Shown: positions 19,162-33,600, numbered from the stretch's first letter. The stretch is 64,000 nt of DNA from Kitagawia praeruptora (GCA_037693485.1 CM075353.1:9946001-10010000), one strand, 5' to 3'. Notes: generated by a model from the letters alone, not told the origin. Program-made: numbers and translations.

Positions 19162-22132
19162 TCAATCATTCTTCTTCTTAGGCTTGAAATTTTTTTTCAC
19201 AGGCACATGTTCATCTGCAACATAATCCTTGCTTTCAACCACTGTTTTTCCATGATCCGTTGTTTTCAACTTTTTTGTCCGTGGGCTTTTTTTCTTTCGC
19301 TGTGAGCTCTCAAGTTTACTCGCCTATAACATTACCAGTTGAATGTTAGTTTTATCTTAGCACTCAATGTTTAAAAATTGTTTATATACTTATACAACAT
19401 CCTTGTACATACCTTGTCAGGTTTCACTAAGTTTTTCAGAACAATGTTGCTGTCTTCCGTTTCTTCTTCCTCTTCCGGTGACTTGCGCACACGACTGTTG
19501 TTTGAAGACTTCGCACTATTAGGAGTTTGTTTCAAAGTGTTCTTCTTACCTACATTTGTCTCCTGTAATCACATGATTTGCAATTAAATGTTAAGCATCT
19601 ATGTTTGAACAATGCTTTTCTAAATACATCATCCTTATCGATACCTTCTCAGCTTTCACCAAATTCTTTAGAACAATGTCGCTCTCTTCCTTTTGTTGTT
19701 CGTCTTCTGATGCTTTTCGCAGACGACTGGTGTTGGAATACTTCTCAATGGTAGGAGCTTCTTTCAAAGTGAACTTTTTCTTGGCAACACTTCTCTAGCA
19801 AAGACATGATTTGTGGTTAAACGTTACTATTATCTAAATTTTCACCTATGTCTCTAAATACATCATCCTTATACATACCTTCGCAGCTTTCTTTGTTTCT
19901 TCCTGTGGTTCTAAATTTCGTGCATGACTCACGTTTGAAGACTTCTCAGTGTTAGGAGTTTCTGTCAAAGGGTACGTCTGCCCAATATTGGTCTCCTACA
20001 TTTAACAGTTTTCAACAGTTATAAATCAAGATTTACATAAATAACAAATAATATGTTGTCTTCGATACCCGTACCATGAAGTTTGCAGCATCCTCTGCTT
20101 CCCCAGAGGGCTCTTCAACCTGTGCATTGCAATCAAACAACTCATGACCCTAAAAAATGTCACAGGATTTATACACCTCGGAACCATTCTTCACATTGTC
20201 TTGAGATATTTTCAGTGTTATTGTGTAATCATGGTTCACTATTTGTTGAAGTACTGTTGGAAACTTTGTGTCATTTGATCCCTGTGAAACATTGTAACCA
20301 ATTCACGTATGTAGTAGATATAATAAACACTACAAAAAGGTTTCATGTACAACTTTCCACTTTTTACATACCATTGCTTGCTCAAGATCAACATCAAACA
20401 TTGTCTTCCCAGTTATCCGACGAACTTCACTATCTTGCAAAATAATCCTAATTCCTCCTGTGCTATCAGAACACAACGTGCAAACTTGGAACCTAATATT
20501 GAAATTAAGATTTGACACACATTTTATTTAGCCTATATTCCAAAATGATGTAACAATTGATTATATCACAGAAATCATACCTTCTCTCTGGATAAGGAAA
20601 GAAACGATTGCAAGTTCGTGTGTTACACTTAAATCTTCCATCAAGCGTTTCGAGTTCTTTATCACACGTTGGACATATATTACAATACCACTGAAGTTCT
20701 TCTAAAACTTTTCTTAGTGTAACTTGACAAATAACTTCTTTCTACATTGTAAAGTAAATACATGTTACTTATAATCAATTATGCGAGAAAATTATAATTT
20801 TACACTTACAAACCTCAATATAATTTTCATTCAATTGCTTGATATCTGATACAGTCATAATTTTGTAGCTTTCCTCTTCTATTGCAGGTGAGTTTTGTAC
20901 ATGGAAGGAAGGTTCAGCTGCCCTGTAATGAGGAAACGTATTTTTATTTTTTCTATTATGTACGATCCATTTATATAGAAATAATTAACAAAGATATCAA
21001 CAAAGCTCAGTTTGAAATACGTTACAACATTACCTAGCTCTCAATAGTTTGACACTTTCATGCTTTATATTTAGATAAAACCTTGTTGCAGGATAGTTTG
21101 TTAATGTCAACTCTCCTTTGATAAAAAAAAAACATTTAGTGTTAACCAAAATAATGTGAATGTCAATTTCTACTTATATAGTAAAAAAGTACCTTGAAAT
21201 GTTCCAATTTTGGCACTTGCCAAAACAACAATAATGGTATCATCTTCTTCTTTCTTCAATGCGTGTTCAAATGCTTCAGCAAGTTTGTCAAACAAAGTGA
21301 CTTTAATACAGCACCTACAAAGATTTGCAATTAATACTCAGTGGTAGTTTTCCAAATATGAAAATATCCTTCTCATCCAAGTTACTCACCTGCCATCTGT
21401 TATAGAGAATTTCTTCTGTACTTTGTCTTCATTTTTATCAGTCTTATATTCTCTTACAGGTTGTGGATCTTTAATAACACCAACTACATCTAAAGCAGCA
21501 AAATAACTTCGTCTATTAATATACATAAACACATTAACTTCACAATTTCATTAAGAGTATGCTCCAAACAACACATGCAAGAAAAAATGTAATCAACCGC
21601 AGCTAAAACATTACCACATAAGAAACGTTTGTTTGTTTCCATTACCTCAAGATCCTTTAACGGAAATAGATCAAAGCTATATTCCGGAATTTTCAAAACA
21701 ACTTTCTCAGTAGTTTCTAACTGAGTATAGTCCGAAAAATATATGTGCTTGTCATATCGAATGCAACGATGGCTTTCCACTCCCGTGTACTCTTGAACCA
21801 TGAAATTGGTAATATTGTATATTTTTCCTTCTTGAAGAAGCTCTTCAAACAATGGAGCATATTTTGCATTTATAAAAGCATGGATTCGGTAGCTCTACAG
21901 AAAAAATTCAAACAGAAATGGAAGTTAAGTCAATATTTAAGTTTTTGACATTACAACAAACTCATATCTTCATGTAAAATACCGAATCATCGACGAATAC
22001 AATATTAAGCCCACGAAATTCTTTGGTATCCCGGGTTATCCCTCTCCATACAGCTTGTGCTCTTACTTGAATGCACCATTTGATTTGAGAAGAGTCCAAC
22101 TTTGTTATAGGGATATATTTGTTAAAGAACAT
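19162..22132 (-). CDS. RPA70-like protein with long basic tail
   Basis: Second RPA large-subunit-like gene, tandem paralogue of the one starting at 18676. Fourteen phase-consistent exons: 22132-21983, 21894-21615, 21489-21390, 21314-21193, 21115-21034, 20922-20814, 20741-20581, 20492-20372, 20281-20177, 20149-20075, 19995-19879, 19794-19645, 19562-19413, 19323-19162 (1884 nt, 627 residues). Exons 1, 2 and 6 have exactly the same lengths (150, 280, 109) as their counterparts in the paralogue. OB-fold pieces: VRAQAVWRG, RIHAFINAKYAP, DVVGVI, FSITDGR, CCIKVTLFDKLAE, VVLASAKIGTF. Zinc ribbon ICPTC...CNTRTC in exon 7; last OB strands in exon 8. The last four exons encode a lysine/serine/glutamate-rich tail; exons 11-13 look like copies of one exon. 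An extra intron (after GTFQ) splits what is one exon in the paralogue. Start ATG 22132 follows the shared TGTAG/GTTGC acceptor. Confidence 0.85.
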
Positions 22133-23031
22133 TCTGATTTGCAACCTACAAATAAAACACATAATACATTAAACACATATCAAACTGTAAGTGAAGGAGA
22201 ATATCACTACCTTTGATATTGAAATTAATGGAAGGTAGATTTGAAAGACACTTTTTGACCAGACAAAATGTAGGTGTTTATAAGATAAGTTTGCACTTAA
22301 TTAGTCGGATTCAAATTTGTTTTGCAAACATAAGTTGATAAGTTGGTTCAAATCCATGTACACTACTTCATAGAGCCAAATTGTACTATAGAAAACATAT
22401 TTAAAATAAATCATGGACGGAAAATAAATGCTGTCAAAAAACATACACCCTGCACCATCATTATTAGAAGAAGTTGTTGTACAATTATTTATTGTATGCA
22501 CACTCTCTTCCTTCAAAAGACAACCTTGCAGTAGCATTTTTACAACTTGATAAGCATTAAATTGATGAGCATTAAAGAAGTTAAGTAAACAACTCTACTT
22601 CTACACCTAGCTATAGGCGACGTGTATACATCACGTACAAAATATAATGGAGACCAGCTTCCACAATACGCTGTTGCATTTTCTTTTGCACCAAAATCTT
22701 TCACCATTCATTCGGTTGCAGATAAATTTAGTTTCCATTTTTTCGGGAAATTAAATATTAATACATTTTCTCATAATTATTACCTTGCCGCGTGCGATAT
22801 CCTTTTAAATATTAATACATTTTCTCATCATTATTACAAAAATTAATTTAGTTTATTTATTTAACTTTTTGTTTTTTCAATCAATTTAACAGCTAGATTT
22901 TATTTAATTGTTTCATGAATAAGAATATTATTCATAACCATATTAAATGTATCCTAATCAAATTTGTACATTTATAAAAACAAATATTCGTAACCATATT
23001 AAATGTATCCTAATCAAATTTGTACATTTAC
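22133..23031. other. Upstream region of RPA-like gene, short tandem duplications
   Basis: Probable promoter/5'UTR side of the 22132 gene. It contains two local duplications: a TATTAATACATTTTCTCAT block (near 22755 and 22810) and a roughly 56-bp unit beginning ATTCATAACCATATTAAATG at 22930 and repeated from 22986 up to the Gypsy insertion point. No gene seen. Confidence 0.5.
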
Positions 23032-26000
23032 TGTAACACCCCCAGATCCAGGGTCAGGGATCTGGTCGTTACGGTCTCAATATCCAACCACAAAACCAAC
23101 ATAATTTAAGTTACAACTTTGTGACCCAAAACAACAACATGAAACACACCCGTTATAGTCCCAGAGATGAAATCAGAGTAACCAACAATATTTTTATTCA
23201 CAAGTTTGAGTTCTTACAACCCAAAGAATTACAATTGTACAATTACATACTCTTTGCCATCCATTAATAGATATCATAATATAAATACATTTGAGGCTCA
23301 ATTGCTAACAACTAGCCTACCAGTAGTTGCATCCTCAACAACGGTAGCCAAGACCTTAGCGGTAAACCTCTGACGGTTGACACCTGCTTACGCTGTGTGC
23401 GCCTTGCGCGGCCATCTGATCTAGCTGTTGTTGTAATATAAATAAATAAAGCAAGGGTGAGCAATAGCCCACCAAAAATATAATTGAACGACAATAATAT
23501 ATGACAGTTCAAAATATCTTTGAAACCATATGCCATGCATTAACGATGTAGTACCAATATAAGGTATGAGATGAAGTTACAAGGTAACTCAAAATATATT
23601 TGTTTTGAATAAATATCTGCTATGTCAAGGATGAGCCAGATATTATCAACTTTTCATAATAGAGGAACTTGCAGGAAGAATATTGCAATTCCAATTCAAA
23701 CACTTTTCAAACCTGCCAATAATGATAAGATTGCAGGAAATTTCTCAATCTGAAGGATGAACTAATACGGGAGCATTGCCACGCCAGATGCCCTGACGTT
23801 TACGATGATCAGTCGTATGTCATGCATCTCATCAGTCGTTCTCTACATGTAGAAGGTAGCTCCGACGGAATTACTTATCTACCGCCCTCTGGAACTCCTC
23901 AGCCAACGGTGGGGCTATTGCTGGACCGGCGCCACTCGGCCACTTACGCGTCTCCTAGTTCGAATATCATCCATGACTCTGAAACGTAAAGTTCGTTCCC
24001 CTTTTTCCCCAAGTGTAACACTTGTTGATAGGACTCCACAAAGTAGTCGTATCTAATTGGAAAGGAAAATTCACCAATATTTCCCAAGCTGATGCTTGTT
24101 AATGGATATAAACTTGTTACATCAATCATACCCCTCGAGCGTTGAGGAGGTAACCAAAAGACTCATATCGATGCTTGAAAGAATCAAGATGTGAGTGACA
24201 AGATAGTTTTAGCAAGTATAGGACCGGGCAGTCTAATAAATAACATCTCCAAGTGAGGTCCCCTTATATAATTTTTGGAAGTTGAGCGAGTATTTAAATC
24301 TTCTTATAAGATAGATTTAAACGAAAATAAAGTTTTGGGAACCTCCCCTTGATAAAATAGTCATAAAAGACTTTGAAATATTTTACATAATATCTGAAGG
24401 TGAAGGATAACCTTTGAATAATATAAATCATTACAAAAAGAATTCAAAAGAATTTTATTAAATATTCCAAGAATATTTATTAAGTCAATAATAATTACGG
24501 AATATTATTAAATCATAATATTGCTCGTAAGTAATCCTCGAATGAATATATAGAATTATTTATTAAATAAATCTCTTCTTAAATGAATATTTAAAATAAT
24601 ATTCATTGAATAAATAAACTTAAATAAATATTTAATATAATATTTACTAAATAAATTAAACCTTAAATGAATATTTGAAAATAATATTCATTTAACAAAT
24701 AACGTTCCAAATGAATATCCAAAATAATATTCATTTCACAATTAATATTCCAAATGAATATCCGAATAATGTTCATTTAGTAATCAAAACTTTAAAGAAA
24801 TATTCAAAACAATATTCCATAAGTAATTAGAACTTCAACTGAATATTTTAAAATAATATTCATTAAGTAAATAAAACCTTAAACGAATATTCAAATAATA
24901 TTCATTTAATAAATACTATTCTAAATGAATATCCAATTAATATTCATTTAGTAATCAATACTCTCAAGGAATATTTGAAATAATGTTCCTTAAGTAATTA
25001 GAATTTCAAAGAAATATCTTAAAGTAATATTCATTGAATAGATAAAACCTTAAATGAATATTCGAAAGTAATATTCATTTAATAAACAATATTCTAAATG
25101 AATCTTGAAATAATATTCATGAAATAATCAAACTCTAAATGAATATTCGAAATAATATTCATTCAATATCTCTCGACTGAGATAATACTCAAATAACATT
25201 TCTCGAAAGATTTCCAAGTAAATAATACTTTATGGAAATATAATTAATGTTTAATAATAATAACATTCCTCAAACGGAATACTAATCTGTCGTTGGAATC
25301 CCTCCGGGTTTCCAAGACTACATCTATATCTCAAAATACCGACTCCCGGTCTACATTTAAAGAATGAATATCACATGCCCTTCACTAAGGGTCTTAACCA
25401 AAAGTCCGGCTTATACTGATATATCGTATCTAGTCTATAAGCCAATATCAATTCAGGGAACAAGTATTGCAATATAACTTGAAAGTAGACATGCATGCTA
25501 TGGCATATGTATACAACAATCATCATATATATATTATCACAACAACAGTTCCAAGTATTGGAAACTTGCCTGAGAATCGAGTGCGGGTAGGGGTAATGTG
25601 TCCCGGGTCAGCTCGACAATCTATAAATAATCAGAATATTTAAGATTAACCACTTAACGCTTATTAAAAGGCTAAGTATAAACTCCACTTAAATCGAAAC
25701 ATGTTTTCGAGTTATCTCGTTATGTCTCTTTTAGTGTAACTCTTTTTATCACCGATACGATCCGACATTCGTTCGTTATCAAGACATGTCATCATGCTTA
25801 TACTTGGTATATACTTAAGTCGTATAAGTTCTAAGGTTGGTCGTTTACGAATCAAGATTATACCTCGAGTGTTATCGCCCGTTTTCTAAGTTATAACCAA
25901 AGTCATACCTTTAAGGGTTTCGTTCGCGTTTAATCTCGATTCAAACATTTTTATAAAATCGGAAAACGATCCATTCGACATGTGGTTTTCTCCCACACCT

Positions 26001-27791
26001 TCCTTTTTACCTCTAATATTTAATTAATAAGATTCGCCACTGATTAAACAACATTTAGGGGAATCAATTTCAATTACGAACTTTCGTTTACGATTTCGAA
26101 CCACTTTTACGAATTTAATCATAACTCCTAAACCGTAAGTCCATTTCATGCGATCTTTATATCAAAACGAAGCTTGTAACATAATCTAGATAATCATGGC
26201 ATAAGACGAAGCTATGCAGTGAGTTATATCTTCTGTCAAGTTCGGATTTCAAGATTAAACGAAAATCGGGCATTACGACGGCTATAAATCGAACGTTCTA
26301 CTAATCGTAACACTAAACCAAGCCACACCGGGCACCAATACAACTTGTACACATGATTAACATCTTTATCAGTCCAAGAATATCATGTTAAACCAACAAG
26401 ATCATCATCTCTTACTAAAATCATTAAACCACTAACTAATCATGCTTATAACATCACCATAACCATACTAATTCCAAAACCATCAAGAACATCATTAAAA
26501 CTCAAAGTAAGATCTAAGGTTCTTAAGATTTATACCTTCCTTGGAGTGTGTAAAGACCTTGCTAAGCCTTGTATAGTCCATGTCCACCCTTAACCAAGCT
26601 TAGATCATCCAAAAAAATCAAGATCCAAGAATTTGTTCTTGAAAATCACTATTCACCCTCATCTTTAATGATTTTTTTGAAAATGGAAACAAAGGAGATT
26701 GAAGCTAGGATTTTGAGGAGATCATTTTTATGAATTATAGGACTCACATAAAAAGTTTCAAGATCAAACAATGGTTGGAAGTGGGATTTTGGTTCTTGAA
26801 TTAGAGCAAAAGCCGAATGGTGCAAGATGAGAGAGTTTGGAGTTTTTTGATCTTGGTTGCTTGGTTGATTGCATTATTGTGATGTCTCTTGGAAATATCT
26901 TGGCATAAAGTAGCTTTAATAAAGTGATTAAGTCATTGTATGCATCATCTTGCCAAGTGTTGGTGTTTAAAGATGTTGATGATAAGATTAAACTAAGCAT
27001 TTGGTTTGATTCTCTAAGTATGCTAGTTGCTCATGTAACTACTTGGTTACTTGCTCTTATCTACTAGCACATGGTTGCCCCTTGGCCCTCTGCTTGTTTC
27101 TTTGTCCGTTTATTGCTTAATTCGTTGATCGTTCGAGGGAATAACTCATTCGTTTCTAGTTAGGGTTTTACCGAAAACCTTCTTAATAATTCTAATACTA
27201 TTCCTCATCATTCTTAATACTCCTCGAATTTAAATTCCTTAATTCCCTTTTATAAATCCTTAAGTCTTGCAGTGTCCAGGGAAATCTCGGAGAAAATAAA
27301 AGTGCTCTTTTTCTGAATCCGACAGCTTTTACATACACTTATTTTCCTCCTGGATCACTAATACGAACTCAGAAATCCGTTCCGAATACCGGGTATAACA
27401 TTATTATAATAATATTCCAAATTCCACCAAAATCACTATTCATCACTTATTTTTATTTAATTCCTATAATTAGGAAAATGAACCTCGTTCACCCTCGAGT
27501 GTTCCTTAACCTTTTTACGGAACCGCTGGGCTTATAATAGATATTGATTTGGATGACATGAGGGTATCTATTTCTCTCTAGGGAATCTTATCTTAACTTT
27601 CTAGGAGATAGATTATTCTAATCTAAGTTATCACCCAATAGCATCCTTCAGGCCATATAACCTGGGAATATATATCCTTTCATTATTCATCCTTTAAAGC
27701 CAGTATTACCTTGTAGTTGTAACCACTGTTCACTCTTACATCAATACATAATAAAAGTTTTAATTCTACCAAAAAATCTGGGTTCTTACAG
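23032..27791 (-). repeat. Gypsy 3' LTR
   Basis: 4760 bp. I found five substitutions (near 23461, 23783, 26050, 27514, 27771) and one G-run length difference (27780-27783) relative to the other LTR. Small open frames inside (for example 23312-23536, 23944-24129, 26764-27000) recur in the other LTR only because the LTR is duplicated; I do not regard them as genes. Confidence 0.93.
24578..25172. repeat. Palindromic 43-bp minisatellite inside the LTR
   Basis: About 14 head-to-tail units of roughly 43 bp, each built as AAATGAATATT-spacer-AATATTCATTT, so every unit can fold into a hairpin. Units are diverged from each other but the whole array recurs unchanged in the other LTR at about 35166-35760. 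Confidence 0.9.
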
Positions 27792-27804
27792 TCTCCCCTC
27801 CTTA
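27792..27804 (-). other. Gypsy polypurine tract
   Basis: Minus strand AAGGAGGGGAGAC immediately next to the 3'LTR. Confidence 0.8.
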
Positions 27805-30800
27805 AAAGGATTCCGTCCCGGAATCAGGTAGAAGACAATTGGGTACTTGTTGGTTATTTCGCTTTTCAATTCTCTGGTCGATCCTTACACATTCCAATCT
27901 TTCTAAAGCACATCGTACTGGTGTTACAATACACCCTTTATCCGTTCTACCAATTCTTTGATACTTTCGCATAACACATTATCCGGTATACGCTCTTGTC
28001 CGGTCTTACACTATTAACCTTATTGGTATGTGCAGTGACTTCGGTATCACTAACGCGCTACGAATTCCGGAGATAACCTCTCTCGTAATTTTGCAATTCC
28101 TGATCGCTTTAATCTTCACAATCTCGATGTATATATATTTAGGTGGAAAAAATTTATTGAGAGATCACTGTGATCAATGAACATTTGTTACATTGCATAG
28201 CTAGTACAGAAGGGGGCCAGCCTCTAGTACTTGACAAGCAATTAAACAATTAATGGCATTCCACCTAGACTCCTATCACACAGACAGAGAGTCACGTAGT
28301 ATTACCTCCCCTCCTTAAAGGGTTGTTCTTCTCAATTTAGAAGAAGATAAATAAGGGAGAAGAAAAGAACGAATTTCAAAGAATCATATATGAAAGTTTT
28401 CATGATTGTCAAAATATCATACTTAGAATTTACCTCTGAACTATAGAGGTTTATTAGGGAAGAAAGTAATCGTATTCGTATCAAATACTACTTTATCATA
28501 ATCTCACATATCACATGTCCTTGTTTCTCTGTCCATCATTCTATGGACCTATACTCTTGTTTGATATTAGCATTACTTACTTTTGGAAATTCCTTCAACC
28601 TCTCAGGTTAAAATCATGGATTTCTCGCTTGACATTTTTATTACTGGCATTTCATGCCCCGACACTGGCTCTTTCATACTCATAATTCTAACATTATCAG
28701 GTTGTCATTCCGAGAGCTCGTTAAGAAGAACCCATTCATCAATCCATTCATAACATTTCTTACTTCACATTCAATTATTATTTTCCATTCTTTTCTTTAT
28801 CAATCATATCCATCTTATCATCTAGTTCTCATTCACTTCTGTTATTGAACTCCACCGTCACCTTATTAGGGGAACGCGTGTTACCTTTATTCAATATACG
28901 TGGCACGTTTGTGGTCAAACTTTCCTTTGTTCAACCATCTAGATTTCACTTTCTCATTCCATGAGTCTCTTTTATTACTCAATCAAACTATTCCATATTT
29001 CCTCGGATTTTCCAAACTTAAAAGGAGTCAATTTGTATGTCATTCATGCTCCTAATTCCAACTTTCCATTTTGGCCAATGCCCTTACCTTGCCAATTCCA
29101 TACTCTTCTCGATTCATTACCGGAGCTTCTCATGAGTCTGCCTATCTGACTCTCTCTTATTAATTCCCAATTCTATTTCCATCTCTATCAGTCTCTTGTC
29201 TTTATTTCTACTATAATCATTTTATGAACCATCATAACCTAATTCTTCATTTCAAATATCTCGTCGATCCAGAAATTACACCATCTGAAATAAACCTGGA
29301 TGATTTCTCTAACTTAGATTCACTTCGACATTTCCACAGTCGTCACCACCTAATTTCTCAGTAGGATCACCATCGCTTATCGTTTACTTAGTGCTTTAAC
29401 AACTAAGCATCATAATTGTCAATTCAAGATCCTCTAGGAAAACAAAATAATCATTATTCCCTATCCATAGGGAATGCTTCCTGAACTTGACGTAGATATT
29501 ACATGAAGCAGATAAAATTGCATGAAAGCTTCCAGCATCGCAGCTGGAACAGGCTTGTGAGATTATTAATCACATATCTCCGGTAGAAGACTAAAAGCTT
29601 AGCGGTTTGCTTAATCGCTTGCCAACCTCATAATTCTCTATCTTGTTTGCACAGAAATACACCAACATAAATCATCGTGCCATTTGGCTTATCAGTATTT
29701 GTACCATCTCTGTTTTTGGTCATCTACTACCAATTCATTATTACTTAACCTCTCCTCTCTCTTTCCAAAGAAAAGGCGAGTCTCTTGGGGAATTTGGTCT
29801 GGTCTGACGCAGAGCCTCCTAATGTCGGTAATGTACTATCGGCAACATCAGGAATCGAATCTTTACTTAAACTATTCTTATAGTTGATCCTGGCACAATC
29901 ATCAAACGGAAAGTAACTTCCTCTACCACATTATGACCATCAAGGTCCTTTACACTATCATTCTATCTCTCTAGTATGAGCATATATACTTACTCCCTTA
30001 TACTTAAAGTGTCGGCCACCTCATTGGCCTTTCCTGAATATAATATTTTCTTGAAATCAATATTTTCTGGATCTATTCCAACTCAGGGTGGAAGCATTCT
30101 CCCTTAAATTCTGCTGAATGAGAGAAAGCATCTATCAGTCTTTTCCAAAAGTCATTGCTCCCACCTTTCTAGTGCGATCTTGACTACAGGTACTCCAAAT
30201 CATACCTAGGATATTTCCTTACTTAACTCCCTTCTTGTTTTTAGGATAATCTCAACCTTATTGGTTCAATCCATACCTTCTCATGGTTTCTTACATGCCT
30301 CATCCGACCTCATTATTATTATATCATACCTTCTCTACCAAACTTCCCTTTTAAACTCAGAGTATTACCTCTTCCCTTATAAGGTTTCTTAGGTCATCCT
30401 CATCATTCCTCCTGTATCTTCCGGGTACAGGGTATATCAAACATCATCAATCAATTCTATAACAATTCTGTCTATATACTTTTTGAGACTCCTTTCCACA
30501 ATTCCTTATAGATTATTGACACCTTGGTCTATTCATTTATATCATCTGATTTCGCAATGTCTATGTTAGGGGTGATGCTATCCTTTGTGCATCCCCCAGG
30601 GTTCGTATTAATCTATGGACATTCTATCCTCAATTCCATTTTCGAGGAATACTTACATCCTGTACTTGGCAACTTTAATCGTATATCCATAATAAGGGTC
30701 TCTTTTCAATCATTCTCATCTTGATAGTCTATAGGTAGACTAATGCTAACCTCTTCTTTCCAACGAATGTTAGTCTATATGACCTTCCAAAAGACAACAC

Positions 30801-33600
30801 ATGTCTATCTGCTCTTTCTTACAGAACTTGGTAATGGTAGCAAGGATGTTCTGGAAGATATTGGTCGTGTTCAACGTGAATCTCTTAATGCCTAATGCTC
30901 TTTTTTTTTTTTTTTTTTTTTTAGGACACTAAGCTTCAGATAACATTTATGCATCACAGTGCACTAACTTTGGTAATTTTCGTAACTTTTCAGTGGTCAC
31001 TACCCTCAATCCTGATACGTCCATGGTATATATATAAATCCATCATCCTGTATCTCAATTCATTTTATATCAAAAGCCCTCGCGGTTGGCACTTGATTAG
31101 AAGCACCCCGCTTTGTCCTTACATTGTTGATTCAGTCACTTGATAATCCTTAGTGACTTGGCCCCAATGGCCATGCTAAAATATGTGAGTTTAGGGGTCG
31201 GATAATAGCATTACTTTTCTAGCAATTGCTGGCATAGTGCCTTCTACTTTGATACCTTTTGATCTTTTCAAAATTTTACTCCATATAAGTCTCACTTGAC
31301 TTCTCGGTACCGTCTCCGGTCACCTTTCCTTTATTTTTATCATTTCTACTTCTCTTATCAATTTCACGTACCACGTAAGCTTAACACTTCTAGCATAACA
31401 ACCTTTTCATTTCAGTCAATCCCGGAATTTCTCAGTCCGGCTTGTTTCTTAATTACATTACCCTTTTTTTTTTTCCTTCAAATCTCAACTTCATAATTTA
31501 TCCCTATAATCAGTCATAATAATCGGGGTCTGTCTACCAGCCTGCATAGCGGCTATCCTACCCAATCCATAGGGTTCGCTCCAGTTTCCATTCTCTTCGG
31601 TGACGTATTCAGATAATCAGAAAGACAAGGTTTGCCAGAATTCGTCGAATTCCTTTTCCAGGATTAGGGAAATTTCAGTTAATCTATTCACCCACTAGTA
31701 ACATTAAGAAAATCCATTTCGATACCCAAAGAATATTTCTATGAACATCCGAGCTGGTCGAACCATAAACAGTTACAGTAGCGAAATGATTGACATAAGC
31801 TGGGAGTTTAATCATTAGAAGGAAACCAAATATACATCGTCCCTAGAAGGGGAATCAAAAGTTTAAAACTAAACATGCCATACCTCCCCGATACATGCTT
31901 GTCCTAATAGTCGATACTACCAAATACCAGTCTTCTTAACAACCAGTCTCAGAAGGAACACTACCGTCGGGGTTAGTCGTTCCTCAACATTGGCACTACC
32001 AAGGCCATCCGAATCCGATGAACTGCGCTGTCTAAATGTATTCGAAATTACGCTGTCGTGCTGCATAAGCGCAGACCTATACCTGTATGAGTTGCATCAT
32101 AATATCTCCCAAAGTTTCCTTCTTCCATTAGGCAATGCCAACCCTGGTCATCACCAACTTTACCTTTAGCTCCAGGAAGATCTTCTCACATTTATCTTGT
32201 CCATTCAAACTTTTATTCTTATAATAAGTCGGGTTACGGGACTACACTTTCTGTAAAGTCCTGAGCAAATCTTTGGTAATACCTTGTGAATTTTATGAAA
32301 TTTCTCACCTTTGCCAGTGTGGTTGGCCAATCTTCATTTGAAACTGTCTTTAACTTGGTAGGGCCGACCAACACTACTCTTATTGATCATGTGTCCTATT
32401 GCTGGACTTCATTTTGCCAAAACTCTTATTTCGAGAACATGTCCTACACCTGTTCTATCAGGTTGCACCTAGAAGAATTCTCAATTACATCTCGACCACT
32501 GCTCGCCTTGCCTAATCCATTTATGATTCAGTGTCAGAATAAACTTAAGGTAACTACCATAATCCATTCAAGGAAAAGAAAGAATTTAATATTCTTCTGA
32601 ATCACATGCCACTAATGTTTCTGGTTCATCATTTCACTGAATTGAACTGAACTTATACTTGGTTTCTTGACGATAGCCTCATTACTAGTTTATCATAGAC
32701 TCACTGGTCTTTTAGTCTTGTAGGTTCTGAGATCATTGTCTCGCTTACTACTTCCTTATGTAACTTTATTCCTTCAGGCCCTTGCTTTCCACTATCTTTA
32801 CTTTCTTAGCTAATCCATTCATAAAATGGACATCTCACTGGATAAACCACCTCATCAATCTCAATTGACTTTATAAATTATAACCTAGGAAATCTGCCTT
32901 CTCACGGCGAATTATCATTAATAAGATTCACACTAATCCATTTATCTGAAAATATGGCACTTGCCACCTCTGTCTTAACTGTTCCTAGGGACTCTGCTCC
33001 CCGTCCAATATCAATGTCTTTGATAATCATGCATCATTCTAATTCCTTTCTCATTAATCTGAAAGTCTCCAAGGATTCTTATCTATCCTTACATAAGATC
33101 TTGAGTAATTCCTCAAATCCATCTTACTTGCTAGCACTTCATTCGGTAGTCCGGCTATGAATCCAATATGCCTCTTTAATTCTCTTAATAATATCTCAAT
33201 TCTTTAAGCTCACTTCTCTGAGCACTATATCTAGATTCTTACAGTCTCTCTGGCTGCAGCCCTCATCTCCTCAAGGTAAACTTCCCTGTCTTTAACAGGA
33301 TTCTCCCTCTCTGCTGGAACCTCTTCCGGGTCCTCCGTAGGGTACTCTATCGAATCCACCATCCGATCTTCAACATCAAAACAAGCATCATTATGTTACT
33401 GCTTGTAATCCCCAAGGTCTGTCGCCTTACTAGTCGATACAAGAACGAGCTAAGTTACTATCATGATACTTTTAGGGTTCCCATAAGGGTTTTATATGTC
33501 AATACTACATTATGTAGTCTGACTATGAACTTGGCAAGAGTTCTTATTATCTTAATGAATTTATTGTTTTAACGTCGCATCATCTCTGGGATATATAACG
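27805..33600 (-). pseudogene. Degenerate Gypsy gag-pol region
   Basis: No frame is open for more than about 100 codons. Recognisable remnants on the minus strand are a gag-like acidic N-terminus (about 33400-33246, ends in TAG), RT palm/connection and RNase H pieces (about 32520-32020) separated by stops and frame changes. A 22-base T run lies at 30901-30922. I could not place protease or a catalytic YxDD, and the gag segment is too short, so parts have been deleted. Confidence 0.8.

Noticed and set aside
22600..22640. CTAG at 22607 followed by CGACGTGTATACATCACG as a possible Helitron 3' end (minus strand)
   Set aside because: The stem is weak and not GC-rich, and the flanking base is not the T required by A/T target insertion.
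24578..25172. CRISPR-like regular spacing
   Set aside because: Units are diverged palindromic tandem repeats in a plant LTR, without conserved repeats separated by unique spacers.
23312..27000. Short ORFs recurring identically at 33900-37588
   Set aside because: They recur only because both lie in the duplicated LTR; no protein family is recognisable.
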